This document shows positions 1 to 7,871 of a stretch of DNA of 64,000 nucleotides, one piece after another; the stretch's first letter is position 1, and every line of letters starts with the position of its first letter. Location: assembly GCA_963804375.1 (NCBI GenBank), contig CAWDQE010000014.1, positions 744,001 through 808,000 of the forward strand. Direction: 5' to 3'. The notes beneath the pieces are model-generated. The model had not been told where the DNA came from. It was given only the letters and a program-made list of their open reading frames with translations, and did not search any database. The position numbers were made by a program, and so were the translations under genes. Origin of the DNA: JANXQG01 sp963804375 (GTDB lineage: Bacteria; Planctomycetota; Planctomycetia; Pirellulales; Thermoguttaceae).

Positions 1-1414
1 CCGCCGGCGTAATGTCGGCCACTTTGCCGCGGATGAACCGCACGCCTTCGTTCTGCACGCGGTTGTAGAACTCCTCGAACCCCTTGCCGGGCGTGCGCAT
101 GTCGATGTAGCAGTTGTAGACCTCGGCCTCGGTCTTCTCACGGACCAGGTGGGCGAGTTTCAGGGCGTACATGCAGCACACCCGCGAGCAGTAGGGATGG
201 TAATTGGCGTCGCGGCTGCCCACGCAATGAATGATGCCCACGCGCCTGGGCGTCGAGCCGTCGCGGAGCACCAGTTTTCCGCTGGTCGGCCCGCCGGCGT
301 TCAACAGCCGCTCGACCTCCAGGCTGGTATAGACGTTGGGGTACTTGCCGTAACCGTAATACTCAATTACGGAAGGGTCGAAGGCCTTAAAACCCGTGGC
401 CACGATGATCGCGCCCACGTCGTACTCTTCGATCCGCTCTTCGTTGTCGAAGCGAAAGGCGTTGCGCTCCCCGCAGGCCTCGATGCAGGTCTGCTTGCAC
501 TTGCCGCGGGTGATCTGCAGGCAGGTCTCGGGATCGACCACCGGCACCGGCGGCACGGCCTGGGGGAAGGGCAGGTACACCGGCTTGCGCAGGCCCAGTC
601 CCTGGTCGAAGGCGTTGGGGAAGCGGGCTTTGGTGAACGTGCAACTATCGATGCACTGCATACAGCCCACGCACAGTTCCTCGTCGATATACCGCGGTTT
701 ACGGCGGACCTTCACATGATAACTGCCCACCGAGCCCTCCACCGAGTCGACCGTGGCGTAGGTCAGCATCTTGATCTTCGGATGGAGCTTGACGGAGGTC
801 ATCTTCGGCGTGAGGATGCAGGCGGCGCAGTCCAGCGTGGGGAAGGTCTTGTCGAACATGGCCATGTGCCCGCCGATCGACGCTTCGCGCTCGACGAGGA
901 CCACCTCTTTGCCGGCCTCGGCCAGGGTCAAGGCGGCCTGGATCCCGGCGATGCCGCCGCCGATGACCATCGCCCGCGGCACGATCCGCACGAACTGCCG
1001 TTGCAGAGGCTCGTGCCGGGCGACGCGGCGGATGGCCGCGGCCAGGTGGGCCTTGGATTTGTCCAGCGCGTCGGACCTGTCCTCCGTGACCCACGCCACC
1101 TGCTCGCGGATGTTGCACATCTGCACCAGGAAGCGGTTCAGGCCGGCGTTCTCGGCGGCGCGGCGGAAGGTGGGCTCGTGCAGGTTCGGCGAGCAGGCGG
1201 CCACCACGATGCGGTTGAGCTTGTGCTCGAAGATGTCCCGCTTCACCAGTTCCTGCCCCGGGTCCGAGCACATGTACTTGTAGTGCCGGGCGAGGGCCAC
1301 GCCGGGCAGCCCCTTGGCAAACTCCGTCAATTCTTCCACGTCCACCGTGCCGGCAATGTTGCTGCCGCAATGGCAAACGTAAACCCCGATCCGCAGCGAT
1401 TCATCGGCGATCAT
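1..1414 (-). CDS. hdrA: HdrA-like heterodisulfide reductase subunit A (partial, runs off the left edge)
   Basis: Reading the minus strand from the ATG at 1414 gives an uninterrupted frame of 471 codons that leaves the window. It starts MIADESLRIGVYVCHCGSN, the usual HdrA N-terminus with a CxCG motif. Next come a flavoprotein segment with an FAD-binding GGGIAGIQAALTLAEAG stretch, the signature DCAACILTPKM, and a ferredoxin-type cluster motif CVGCMQCIDSC. A later motif, IIHCVGSRD, is also typical of the family. HdrA is the FAD/Fe-S electron-transfer subunit of heterodisulfide-reductase-type complexes and can take part in flavin-based electron bifurcation. It is the last gene visible in an operon; its start overlaps the preceding stop as ATGA. 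The partner it serves here (HdrB/C-like proteins upstream, or genes beyond the window) cannot be decided. Confidence 0.9.
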   Translation of the reverse strand, partial: MIADESLRIGVYVCHCGSNIAGTVDVEELTEFAKGLPGVALARHYKYMCSDPGQELVKRDIFEHKLNRIVVAACSPNLHEPTFRRAAENAGLNRFLVQMCNIREQVAWVTEDRSDALDKSKAHLAAAIRRVARHEPLQRQFVRIVPRAMVIGGGIAGIQAALTLAEAGKEVVLVEREASIGGHMAMFDKTFPTLDCAACILTPKMTSVKLHPKIKMLTYATVDSVEGSVGSYHVKVRRKPRYIDEELCVGCMQCIDSCTFTKARFPNAFDQGLGLRKPVYLPFPQAVPPVPVVDPETCLQITRGKCKQTCIEACGERNAFRFDNEERIEEYDVGAIIVATGFKAFDPSVIEYYGYGKYPNVYTSLEVERLLNAGGPTSGKLVLRDGSTPRRVGIIHCVGSRDANYHPYCSRVCCMYALKLAHLVREKTEAEVYNCYIDMRTPGKGFEEFYNRVQNEGVRFIRGKVADITPA

Positions 1415-3705
1415 GTTGTGGGCTCCAATATTCCCATAGCTTCGTAAACGAGTTCACCCAGGTCGACTACGCGGAGCCGGCCTTCCGCTCCGACCGTCTT
1501 CACCGCATCCTGGAACATGGCCAGGTCCTTGGGGCAGGCGACGACCAGGCACTCGACGCCGGGCAGGGCGATCGCTTCCTTGACGCGGTTTTCCGCGGGT
1601 CGCTCCCCCGTGCCCGGAGTGTCTTTCATCCAGATCCGCCCGCCGCCAGCCCCGCAGCAGAAACTGTTGGGACCGTGCCGCGGCATTTCCACCAGTCGTG
1701 CGCCCAGGGCCCGCAAAACGCGGCGCGGCGGCTCGTACACGCCATTGAACCGGCCCAGGTAACAGGGATCGTGGTAGGTGACGGTGCAACCGAGCTGCTT
1801 TCCCAGTTTCAGTACCCCTTGCCGGAGCAACTCGTCGAGCAGTTCCGTGTAATGCAGCACCGGTTTGCGACTGCCTCCGCCCTCACCCCCGGCCCCTCTC
1901 CCGGAGGGAGAGGGGAGACTTGTCCCCTCTCCCTCTGGGAGAGGGCTAGGGTGAGGGCCATTTCCGTTGCCCGCCGCCTGATACTCATTTTTCAGCGTGT
2001 TATACGTGTGCGGGTCGGTAGTGAGCAGCCGGTGGAACTTCGCCCCATCCAACTCCTTCATGTTCTTCTCGCGGAGCATAGAGAAGAGCCCTTCCTCGCC
2101 GATCCGCCGCACGTCGTTGCCGGCGTTCTGCTCTTTCTCGAAAAGCAGCCCCATGTCGACGCCCGCGCGGTGCAGGACCTTGGCGATCGTCCGCGTCACC
2201 TCCTGGGCCCGTTGGTCATAGGAGGCGTAATCGCCGACGAACCACAGGCAATCGACCTCTTCCTTGCGGGCGTCCTTGAGCTTGAAGTCGAGCGGTTTTG
2301 CCCATTCGGGCCGCTTCCGCGCCGATTGGCCGAACGAGTTGCCATAGCGCTGGAAGTTCATCAAGGCGTCCTGCAGCCCCTCGTCCACCTGGCCCTGGTC
2401 CACCAGGTGCCGGCGCAAGTCGATGATCAGACGCGGGTGCTGGACGAATACCGGGCAGACCTCTTCGCAGGCGCGGCAGGTGTAGCAGGCCCAAAGCTCC
2501 TCGGGCTTGACGAACGTGCCGTGCAAGCTGGGCGTCTCCCCGTTGCCTTTGAACCGCGTGCGGAGAAGCTGCGAGTCGATGGCCTGCACCAGGTTCCGCG
2601 GCGAGAGCGGCAATCCGCCGGCATGGCCGGGGCAGGCATCCTGGCACTTGCCGCACCAGGTGCAGGAGTCGACCTGCAGAAGCTGCTGCCAACTGAAATC
2701 CCGCACCGTGCGCACGCCCGATTCCACCACCACCGGCAATCGCCCCGGCGGGGCCGGGGTCCGCAAGAGCATGTTGACCGGCGAGGAGATCATGTGAAAC
2801 GCCTTGGTGAAGGGAATGGCCACGATCAGCCCGAACGCCGCCAGCCCGTGCAGCCACCAGACGACTTGATGCGCCAGCCGAATCGACGCGGTCGGCAGCG
2901 GCTCGAAGACCTTGGCCAGCCCATAGCCCACCGGCGACCACTTGGCCGCGGGGAACACCGGGCCGCCCTGTTTAATGCGTTCCAACTGGGCATCTTGCCG
3001 CGCGCTGCCCACGTGGAACCGCTCGCGCCCACCCATTTCTTCCAGCACGCGGTCTTTCGCCTCCGCGCTCTGGGCGGCCGCCATTCGGGCCTCGATGTGG
3101 AACCCTTCGGCCAGCCGCAGCCCTTCGATCACGAATCCCATGACCGCGATCAGGGACAGCAACGTGAGAAAGGGGAACCCGTCCCAAAGGCTGACCCCGG
3201 TCCGCGCGGCATGAAGGCGCTCGGGACGGACCAGGTAGCGGCGGTACGCGGCCATCCCCAGGCCCAATATCAAGACCACGCCAAAAACGTCCAGCGACAG
3301 TTTCATCAGCTTATAGAATGAGCCGCGGAGAATCTGGGTGTCGAACAGCAGGTTGGTGAAGTCCTGATCGACGGTGGCCAGGGCCGTTCCGATGGCCAGC
3401 ACCGCCATGCCCCAGAAGATCGCCAGGTGCATCACCAGGGAGAAACCGTCGGAAGAGAGCCGGCCTTGGAAGAGCGCGGTCCGCACCCAATCCAGGAGCC
3501 GCCGCGGTTGCAAGCCGGAGAAGAGTTGGCGGAAAAACTGTTTGCGAAGTTTCTCCTCTCCCGGCTCGGCCCGGCCCACGAACCACTTGCGGACCCGCCA
3601 CGCGACCCCGGCCGCGAAGGCGATCAGCACCACCGGGATCAGCAGGTAGAACGTGATTTCCGCCCACTCCGGGACGTTCCACATGATGGGCCGAGCGTAT
3701 TCCAT
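1411..3705 (-). CDS. Membrane ETF:quinone oxidoreductase-like protein (NarI-like + 4Fe-4S + CCG domains)
   Basis: This is a 764-residue protein. Hydrophobic segments at about residues 17-38, 88-112, 133-154, 177-198 and 282-303 form a NarI-like cytochrome-b-type membrane part. A soluble Fe-S part follows, with Cys motifs at C348/351/354/358 (CTWCGKCQDACP) and C407/410/413/417 (CYTCRACEEVCP). The C-terminal region has the CCG/DUF224 motifs YHDPCYLGRFNGVY and FCCGAGGG. This order, directly beside etfB-etfA, matches the family described as membrane ETF:menaquinone oxidoreductases, which pass electrons from reduced ETF into the quinone pool. That role is inferred from architecture and neighbours. 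A palindromic repeat of 81 bp is inserted in frame at about residues 582-609, just before the last CCG domain. Start at 3705 lies 3 bp after the etfA stop; the stop overlaps hdrA by ATGA. Confidence 0.87.
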   Translation of the reverse strand: MEYARPIMWNVPEWAEITFYLLIPVVLIAFAAGVAWRVRKWFVGRAEPGEEKLRKQFFRQLFSGLQPRRLLDWVRTALFQGRLSSDGFSLVMHLAIFWGMAVLAIGTALATVDQDFTNLLFDTQILRGSFYKLMKLSLDVFGVVLILGLGMAAYRRYLVRPERLHAARTGVSLWDGFPFLTLLSLIAVMGFVIEGLRLAEGFHIEARMAAAQSAEAKDRVLEEMGGRERFHVGSARQDAQLERIKQGGPVFPAAKWSPVGYGLAKVFEPLPTASIRLAHQVVWWLHGLAAFGLIVAIPFTKAFHMISSPVNMLLRTPAPPGRLPVVVESGVRTVRDFSWQQLLQVDSCTWCGKCQDACPGHAGGLPLSPRNLVQAIDSQLLRTRFKGNGETPSLHGTFVKPEELWACYTCRACEEVCPVFVQHPRLIIDLRRHLVDQGQVDEGLQDALMNFQRYGNSFGQSARKRPEWAKPLDFKLKDARKEEVDCLWFVGDYASYDQRAQEVTRTIAKVLHRAGVDMGLLFEKEQNAGNDVRRIGEEGLFSMLREKNMKELDGAKFHRLLTTDPHTYNTLKNEYQAAGNGNGPHPSPLPEGEGTSLPSPSGRGAGGEGGGSRKPVLHYTELLDELLRQGVLKLGKQLGCTVTYHDPCYLGRFNGVYEPPRRVLRALGARLVEMPRHGPNSFCCGAGGGRIWMKDTPGTGERPAENRVKEAIALPGVECLVVACPKDLAMFQDAVKTVGAEGRLRVVDLGELVYEAMGILEPTT
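1879..1959. repeat. Palindromic repeat inserted in frame inside the EtfQO-like gene
   Basis: Two near-complementary halves (about 1879-1918 and 1923-1959) built on CCCTCACCC and CCTCTCCC blocks form a large hairpin. The unit keeps the reading frame and encodes a Pro/Gly/Ser-rich loop containing HPSPLPEGEG. Degenerate copies occur at about 6776-6842 and 63375-63411, so it belongs to a dispersed family. Confidence 0.8.
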
Positions 3706-3708
3706 GGC

Positions 3709-4683
3709 TTATCCTTTCTTGGCCGCAATGGCCTCGGTCAATGCGGGCAACAACTCCAGCACGTCGACTTCCGCGCCAAAATGGGCCACGTCGAAGATCG
3801 GCGCCTTGGGATCGGTATTCACGGCGATGATCAACTCGGCGCCCTTCATGCCCTCCTGATGCTCCGGCGCGCCGCTGATGCCCAGGGCCAGATAGAGCTT
3901 GGGTTTGACCGTCATGCCCGACTTTCCCACTTGCCGCGTGGGGGGCAGCCAACCTTGGTCCACCACCGGACGCGAAGCGCAGACCGCGCCGCCCAAGGCC
4001 CGCGCCAACTCCTCCGCAAGCTCCAGGTTGTCTTTTTGTTGGATGCCGCGCCCCACCGCCACGAGCGTGTCCTGCTGCGTGATGTCCACGTCGCCGGCCT
4101 CGGGCAGGATCCAGTCGTCGAAGGCGACGGCGGCGCTTGCAAGCGGCACGGCTGGCTTGCGCAGTTCGACGACCGCCTTGCCGGTTTGGCCGTCCGCACG
4201 AAAACTGCCCGGCAGCACCACGAGCACCGCGGGCGCGGCCTTGACCTGCAACTCGGCCATCATCTTGCCGCCGCAGAAGGAGGTCGTCACGCGCAGGGCA
4301 TCGCCAGCGGCCTCGACCGCCTTGCAGCCGGTGACCAGCGGCGCATCCAGCCGGGCTGCCAACAGCGGCCCCAGATCCCAGCCGATCGACGTGGCGCCGA
4401 TCAGCACGGCCCGCGGCCCCTCCGCTGCCACCACCTCGTGCAAGGCGGCCAGGAACGGCTCGGGCGAATAGCCGGCCAGATGGGGATCGTCCATCAACAC
4501 GATCCGGTCCGCCGCCCCCAGCAACGGCGCGTAACTCGCGCCGTCCGGGCTGAGCACCAACGCCACCACCTGCCCGCCCGCCTGGGCTGCAAGCCCGCGG
4601 GCGGCGGTCAGCAGTTCCAAGGTCACGTCGGCCAGCACATTCCGCTGGACTTCCGCCAGAACCAGCACATCTCGAGCGCTCAT
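3709..4683 (-). CDS. etfA: Electron transfer flavoprotein, alpha subunit
   Basis: At 324 residues this has normal EtfA length. The N-terminal half is a nucleotide-binding-like fold starting MSARDVLVLAEVQRN. The C-terminal FAD domain carries the family signature region with VGKSGMTVKPKLYLALG, then ISGAPEHQEGM and AVNTDPKAPIFDVAHFG, where FAD is held. The usual Gln before the His in the SGAxQH stretch is Glu here. With EtfB it forms the soluble ETF that accepts electrons from acyl-CoA or other flavin dehydrogenases. It overlaps etfB by ATGA and lies 3 bp before the membrane oxidoreductase gene, so the three are almost certainly cotranscribed. Confidence 0.95.
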   Translation of the reverse strand: MSARDVLVLAEVQRNVLADVTLELLTAARGLAAQAGGQVVALVLSPDGASYAPLLGAADRIVLMDDPHLAGYSPEPFLAALHEVVAAEGPRAVLIGATSIGWDLGPLLAARLDAPLVTGCKAVEAAGDALRVTTSFCGGKMMAELQVKAAPAVLVVLPGSFRADGQTGKAVVELRKPAVPLASAAVAFDDWILPEAGDVDITQQDTLVAVGRGIQQKDNLELAEELARALGGAVCASRPVVDQGWLPPTRQVGKSGMTVKPKLYLALGISGAPEHQEGMKGAELIIAVNTDPKAPIFDVAHFGAEVDVLELLPALTEAIAAKKG

Positions 4684-5450
4684 TTCACCAGTCCTTTCTC
4701 AGCAAGAATCTCCGCGATGCGGGCCGCCACTTCAGCCTCCGAGCCGGTAAGCATCTGGGCATGGCTCCCGGACGCCGGCGGATACAGCCGGCAGATCGAA
4801 AGCAGCGGCTTCGATGGAGACATTTCCACCGCCACTTCCTCGAACTGCGTCGACTTCATTGCCGCGCGGATGCGGCTGACGGGAACGTAACGGGGCGGTT
4901 GCTCGGCGCCGAGAATGCCCAGCACGGCCGGCAGCTTGACCTTCAAGCGTGCCATGACCGCGCCGGGAAACTCCTTGCAGGCGGTGATGGTGCCCGGCTC
5001 GGGACCTGCCTTGACGCCCCGGATCACGCCGATGTAGGGCAGGCCCAGGGCCGCGGCCAGGAACGGCGAGAGCCCGCCGTCCAACTCGTCGTGGGCCTGC
5101 ACGCCGATCAGCACCAGGTCGGGCTGGAGCGGCTTGAGGGCCGCGGCGAACAAGGCGGCCGCCGCCCGCGGCGGCGGGGGCGCCCCGTCCAGTGGCACCT
5201 TGAAGATCCGGTCGGCGCCTTTGGCCGCGGCGGTGTACAACGTGTTGTCCACGTCGCCGAAGTCCAAGGCCACCACGCTCACGGTTGCCCCGCCCGACTC
5301 CTTGAGCAGGATGGCCTGCTCCAGGGCGTGGTCGTCGGACTCGTTGACGATGAACGTCGCGGCGCCCAGGTCAAGCGCCGCGCCGGCAGTGTCGATTTCC
5401 AGCGGTTCGATCAGGTCGGGAACCTGGCGGACCACGACAGTGATGTTCAT
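4680..5450 (-). CDS. etfB: Electron transfer flavoprotein, beta subunit
   Basis: This 256-residue protein begins MNITVVVRQVPDLIEPLEI, as EtfB proteins do, and has the conserved VNESDDHALEQAILLKE stretch and the DLVLIGVQAHDELDGG nucleotide-loop region. I chose the ATG at 5450 over an in-frame start ten codons earlier because AAGGAA stands at ribosome-binding distance before it and the family starts here. It is the AMP/FAD-binding partner of EtfA. The gene follows the HdrCB-like gene after a 93-bp gap filled by a palindromic repeat. Whether this is a bifurcating or a simple ETF cannot be settled from the motifs I can see. Confidence 0.93.
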   Translation of the reverse strand: MNITVVVRQVPDLIEPLEIDTAGAALDLGAATFIVNESDDHALEQAILLKESGGATVSVVALDFGDVDNTLYTAAAKGADRIFKVPLDGAPPPPRAAAALFAAALKPLQPDLVLIGVQAHDELDGGLSPFLAAALGLPYIGVIRGVKAGPEPGTITACKEFPGAVMARLKVKLPAVLGILGAEQPPRYVPVSRIRAAMKSTQFEEVAVEMSPSKPLLSICRLYPPASGSHAQMLTGSEAEVAARIAEILAEKGLVK

Positions 5451-5471
5451 GAGATGTTCCTTTCTTCTTGA

Positions 5472-5529
5472 CGTACTCATCGCGCTCCGCCGTGGTGCGT
5501 TTCCAGCACGGCGGAGCGTGACGAGTACG
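5472..5529. repeat. Intergenic hairpin repeat (REP-like)
   Basis: Arms at 5472-5494 and 5507-5529 (23 nt each, two mismatches) surround a 12-nt loop. The arm contains CGTACTCATCGCGCTCCGCC. It fills almost all of the gap between the HdrCB-like gene and etfB inside the operon, so it would be transcribed and could act as an mRNA-stabilising or attenuating hairpin. That role is inferred. Confidence 0.8.
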
Positions 5530-5543
5530 GTTGTCGGGCTGAC

Positions 5544-6759
5544 CTATGCGATGTTCCTTTCGCCCAAATCCATGCATTCAGCCAGAATTTCGATGATGTC
5601 GCGGACCTTGAGCCGGTTCTCCAGGCCGGCGACCTTGGCGGCGTCCTCGAAGCGCGCCAGTTCGTAAGGGCAGGAGACGGCGAGGATCTCGGCGCCGGTC
5701 GCGGCGGCCTGGGCCACGCGCTGGTCCGAGAGCCGCTGGCCGCCCTGGGCCACGATGTGCGCGTCGAGCCACATGCCGCCCCCGCCGCCGCCGCAGCAGA
5801 GGGCGTTATTGCGATTCCGGGCCATCTCCACGAGTTTCACGCCCGGCACAAGCTCCAGCAGCGCTCTGGGCGGATCGAAGCACCCGCACCGCCGGCCCAG
5901 GCAACAGTTGTCGTGATAGGTGACCACGGCCTCGACGGGCCTGGCGATCAGGGGCTTGAGTTGTTCCAGGCGGTCGGCCAAGAACGTGGTATAGTGCTGC
6001 ACCGGATACCAGGCGTTGAAACGCGGGTAGTATTTCTGCAAGGAGTGGAAGGCGTGCGGGTCCAACACCACGAGCTTGCGGAAATCTTGTTTGTCCAGCA
6101 GCTTGCGGTTGGCCTCGACGAGCGTTTCGAAGAGCCCTTCCTCGCCGAACATCCGATCGCACTCGCCCACCGCCCGCTCCTGCACGCCCAGCACTCCCCA
6201 GGTTACTCCCAACTGCGTCAGCAGCCGAGCGAAGGCCCGCGCCACCAACTGGTTCCTGGGGTAGTACGAGGGATAGCAGCCCACCAGCCAGAGCACGTCG
6301 ACCGGGCGGCGACTCCTTGGAGAGATCCAGCACGCGGACATCCAGGTCTTTGGCCCATTCCATCCGCTGCCGCGGCGAGCGGCCTAGGACGTTGCCGTAC
6401 TTGAAGACGTTCTGGAACGTCTCCTGGAGTTCGGCGGGCGGTTGGAGGCCTTGCTGCATGGCCGCGTCGCGGAGGGCCGGCCAGACGCCGTCGGTCAGCT
6501 CGATGCCGCGGGGGCAGCGTTTCGAGCACAGGTAGCAGGCCACGCACATCCATAGCGAGGGGCTGGCCAGCACCTTGTCGAGGTTTCCCGCGGCCGCTTG
6601 CAGGATCAGCTTGCGTGGCGGGAACTCCATGGCGTAGCCCAGCGGGCAGCTTGCTGCGCACATGCCGCACTGCATGCAGCCCAGCGGCGGCTTGCCATCG
6701 CCGGCCTTGCCCAGTTGTTCCAACAATTCCGCGCCCCGCGGGGCTTCGACCGTGGCCAT
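5544..6759 (-). CDS. HdrCB-like Fe-S protein (4Fe-4S ferredoxin + two CCG domains), frameshifted
   Basis: The N-terminal part, from the ATG at 6759, begins MATVEAPRGAELLEQLGKAG and has two ferredoxin motifs, CMQCGMCAASCP and CVACYLCSKRCP. It resembles HdrC. The C-terminal part, in another frame, has HdrB/CCG motifs YHDNCCLGRRCGCFDPP and ALCCGGGGGGMW. The two join near 6310-6325, where one extra base after AAGGAG shifts the frame; the reconstructed junction reads LSKESRRPVDVLWL. Total length of about 405 codons is normal for HdrD/GlcF-like fusions, so the shift is either a sequence error or a recent mutation. GGGAGA precedes the start. It is the first gene of the Etf/Hdr operon and probably relays electrons between a flavoprotein and a disulfide, quinone or ferredoxin partner; the substrate is unknown. 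Confidence 0.82.
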
Positions 6760-7061
6760 AACTGTTCTCCCACGTACGATCAACTCCCCTCGCCTCGACC
6801 ATGCCGCGCATGGTGCCCGGAGAGGGACAGGGGGTGAGGGCCTCCTGCTTGGCGGCCGTATGAAGCAACTCGTGTGCCTCGTGCCGCGATCTAACCTGGA
6901 TTTCGCCGAACGATATATCTCGCAACGAGTTATGGTGAATCGTCTGGAGCGGGTCGCTAATGGTATTGGGGCGGTTGGCGGAAATCCGTTAACGGCTTGC
7001 GGGAATCCGGCAGGGCTCAATAGCTTGCCTGTCGGAGCGTAATCGTGTAAATTTGGTGGCT
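6760..7061. other. Divergent intergenic region between the Hdr/Etf operon and the restriction genes
   Basis: About 300 bp with no gene on either strand. At roughly 6776-6842 it holds a degenerate copy of the CCCTCACC/CCTCTCC repeat family, with a small internal palindrome around 6799-6815. Promoters for both directions must lie here, but I see no convincing -35/-10 or -24/-12 pair. Confidence 0.6.
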
Positions 7062-7871
7062 ATGCCGAAGGACACCAACGTCGTTGAAGTTTTCCGGGGC
7101 TGCACGGCTGCGATTTGTGAAGGAACGTTGATCCGCCGAGAGTCGCGTCAGGACAAGGAGTTCCACTTTCAAAACTGGCTTCGCGACCGGATTATTGAGA
7201 CCGGATTGCCGTTCGATGTTGGCGGCAGGAATGCGTACCCCGATTTCCGCATGGTTCGATTTGCCGAGGGCTACGAGGTCAAAGGTCTAGCCTACCCGGG
7301 CCGCGAGGTGAATTACGACTGCAACAGCCAGATCCCGTCGGGGAGCCATAACGGCCGCACGATCTTCTATGTCTTCGGGCGTTACCCTGCGGAACCGGAT
7401 GGCGACAAGTATCCTGTTTTGGACCTGGTAATCTGCCACGGGGATTTCTTGAACGCCGACCATGAGTACGTACATAAGAACCGGCATGTCAAGGGGTTTG
7501 GCAGCTACGGCGACATCATGATTCGCGACCGTAAGATGTATGTTGCACCAACTCCGTTTGGCCTGGCCACCGGCGTTGCCCATGCGCAGACATTGATTCT
7601 GCCGAAGGCGCAGCGTGTACCCCGGGGCTTTCGTCAAGTCGGCCAACTCGTGCGGAGGGAAGCCGAACAACTTATCGTCGGTTACACCTTCGATTTGCGT
7701 GCGAATTCGTTGACCCCAACGACCGTCCCAAATCCCGGTGCCGCCCGCGAGCATGAGTTCTTTGCCTGGCGTGAAGCCTCAGGGTCGCGCGAGTCGGTCG
7801 TTCTCCGCGATCCGGCCCAAATCACATCCGAGACGGCCGAGGAAGATTGTGAAGAAACCCGCGATGGCTGA
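7062..7871 (+). CDS. Putative PD-(D/E)XK restriction endonuclease
   Basis: This 269-residue protein is of no family I can name by sequence alone. Near residues 57-75 it has NAYPDF followed by a strand and GYEVKGLAYPG, which fits the PD-x10-ExK nuclease active site (D61, E72, K74); an upstream Glu in DKEFHFQNWLRD could complete it. The next gene is a DNA methyltransferase, which supports a type II restriction role. ATG at 7062 was chosen; TTG and GTG codons 6-9 bp upstream are alternatives and no strong ribosome-binding site is present. Base composition and codon use look somewhat less GC-biased than the flanking operons, consistent with acquired DNA. Confidence 0.6.
   Translation: MPKDTNVVEVFRGCTAAICEGTLIRRESRQDKEFHFQNWLRDRIIETGLPFDVGGRNAYPDFRMVRFAEGYEVKGLAYPGREVNYDCNSQIPSGSHNGRTIFYVFGRYPAEPDGDKYPVLDLVICHGDFLNADHEYVHKNRHVKGFGSYGDIMIRDRKMYVAPTPFGLATGVAHAQTLILPKAQRVPRGFRQVGQLVRREAEQLIVGYTFDLRANSLTPTTVPNPGAAREHEFFAWREASGSRESVVLRDPAQITSETAEEDCEETRDG

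Noticed and set aside
149..1447. 432-codon open frame on the plus strand
   Set aside because: It is antisense to the clear HdrA gene; its protein has no domain and the composition of a GC-rich shadow frame.
1675..4890. Two long plus-strand frames (about 548 and 487 codons) over the EtfQO and etfA genes
   Set aside because: Antisense to genes with strong motifs; His/Arg/Gly-rich translation with no family resemblance.
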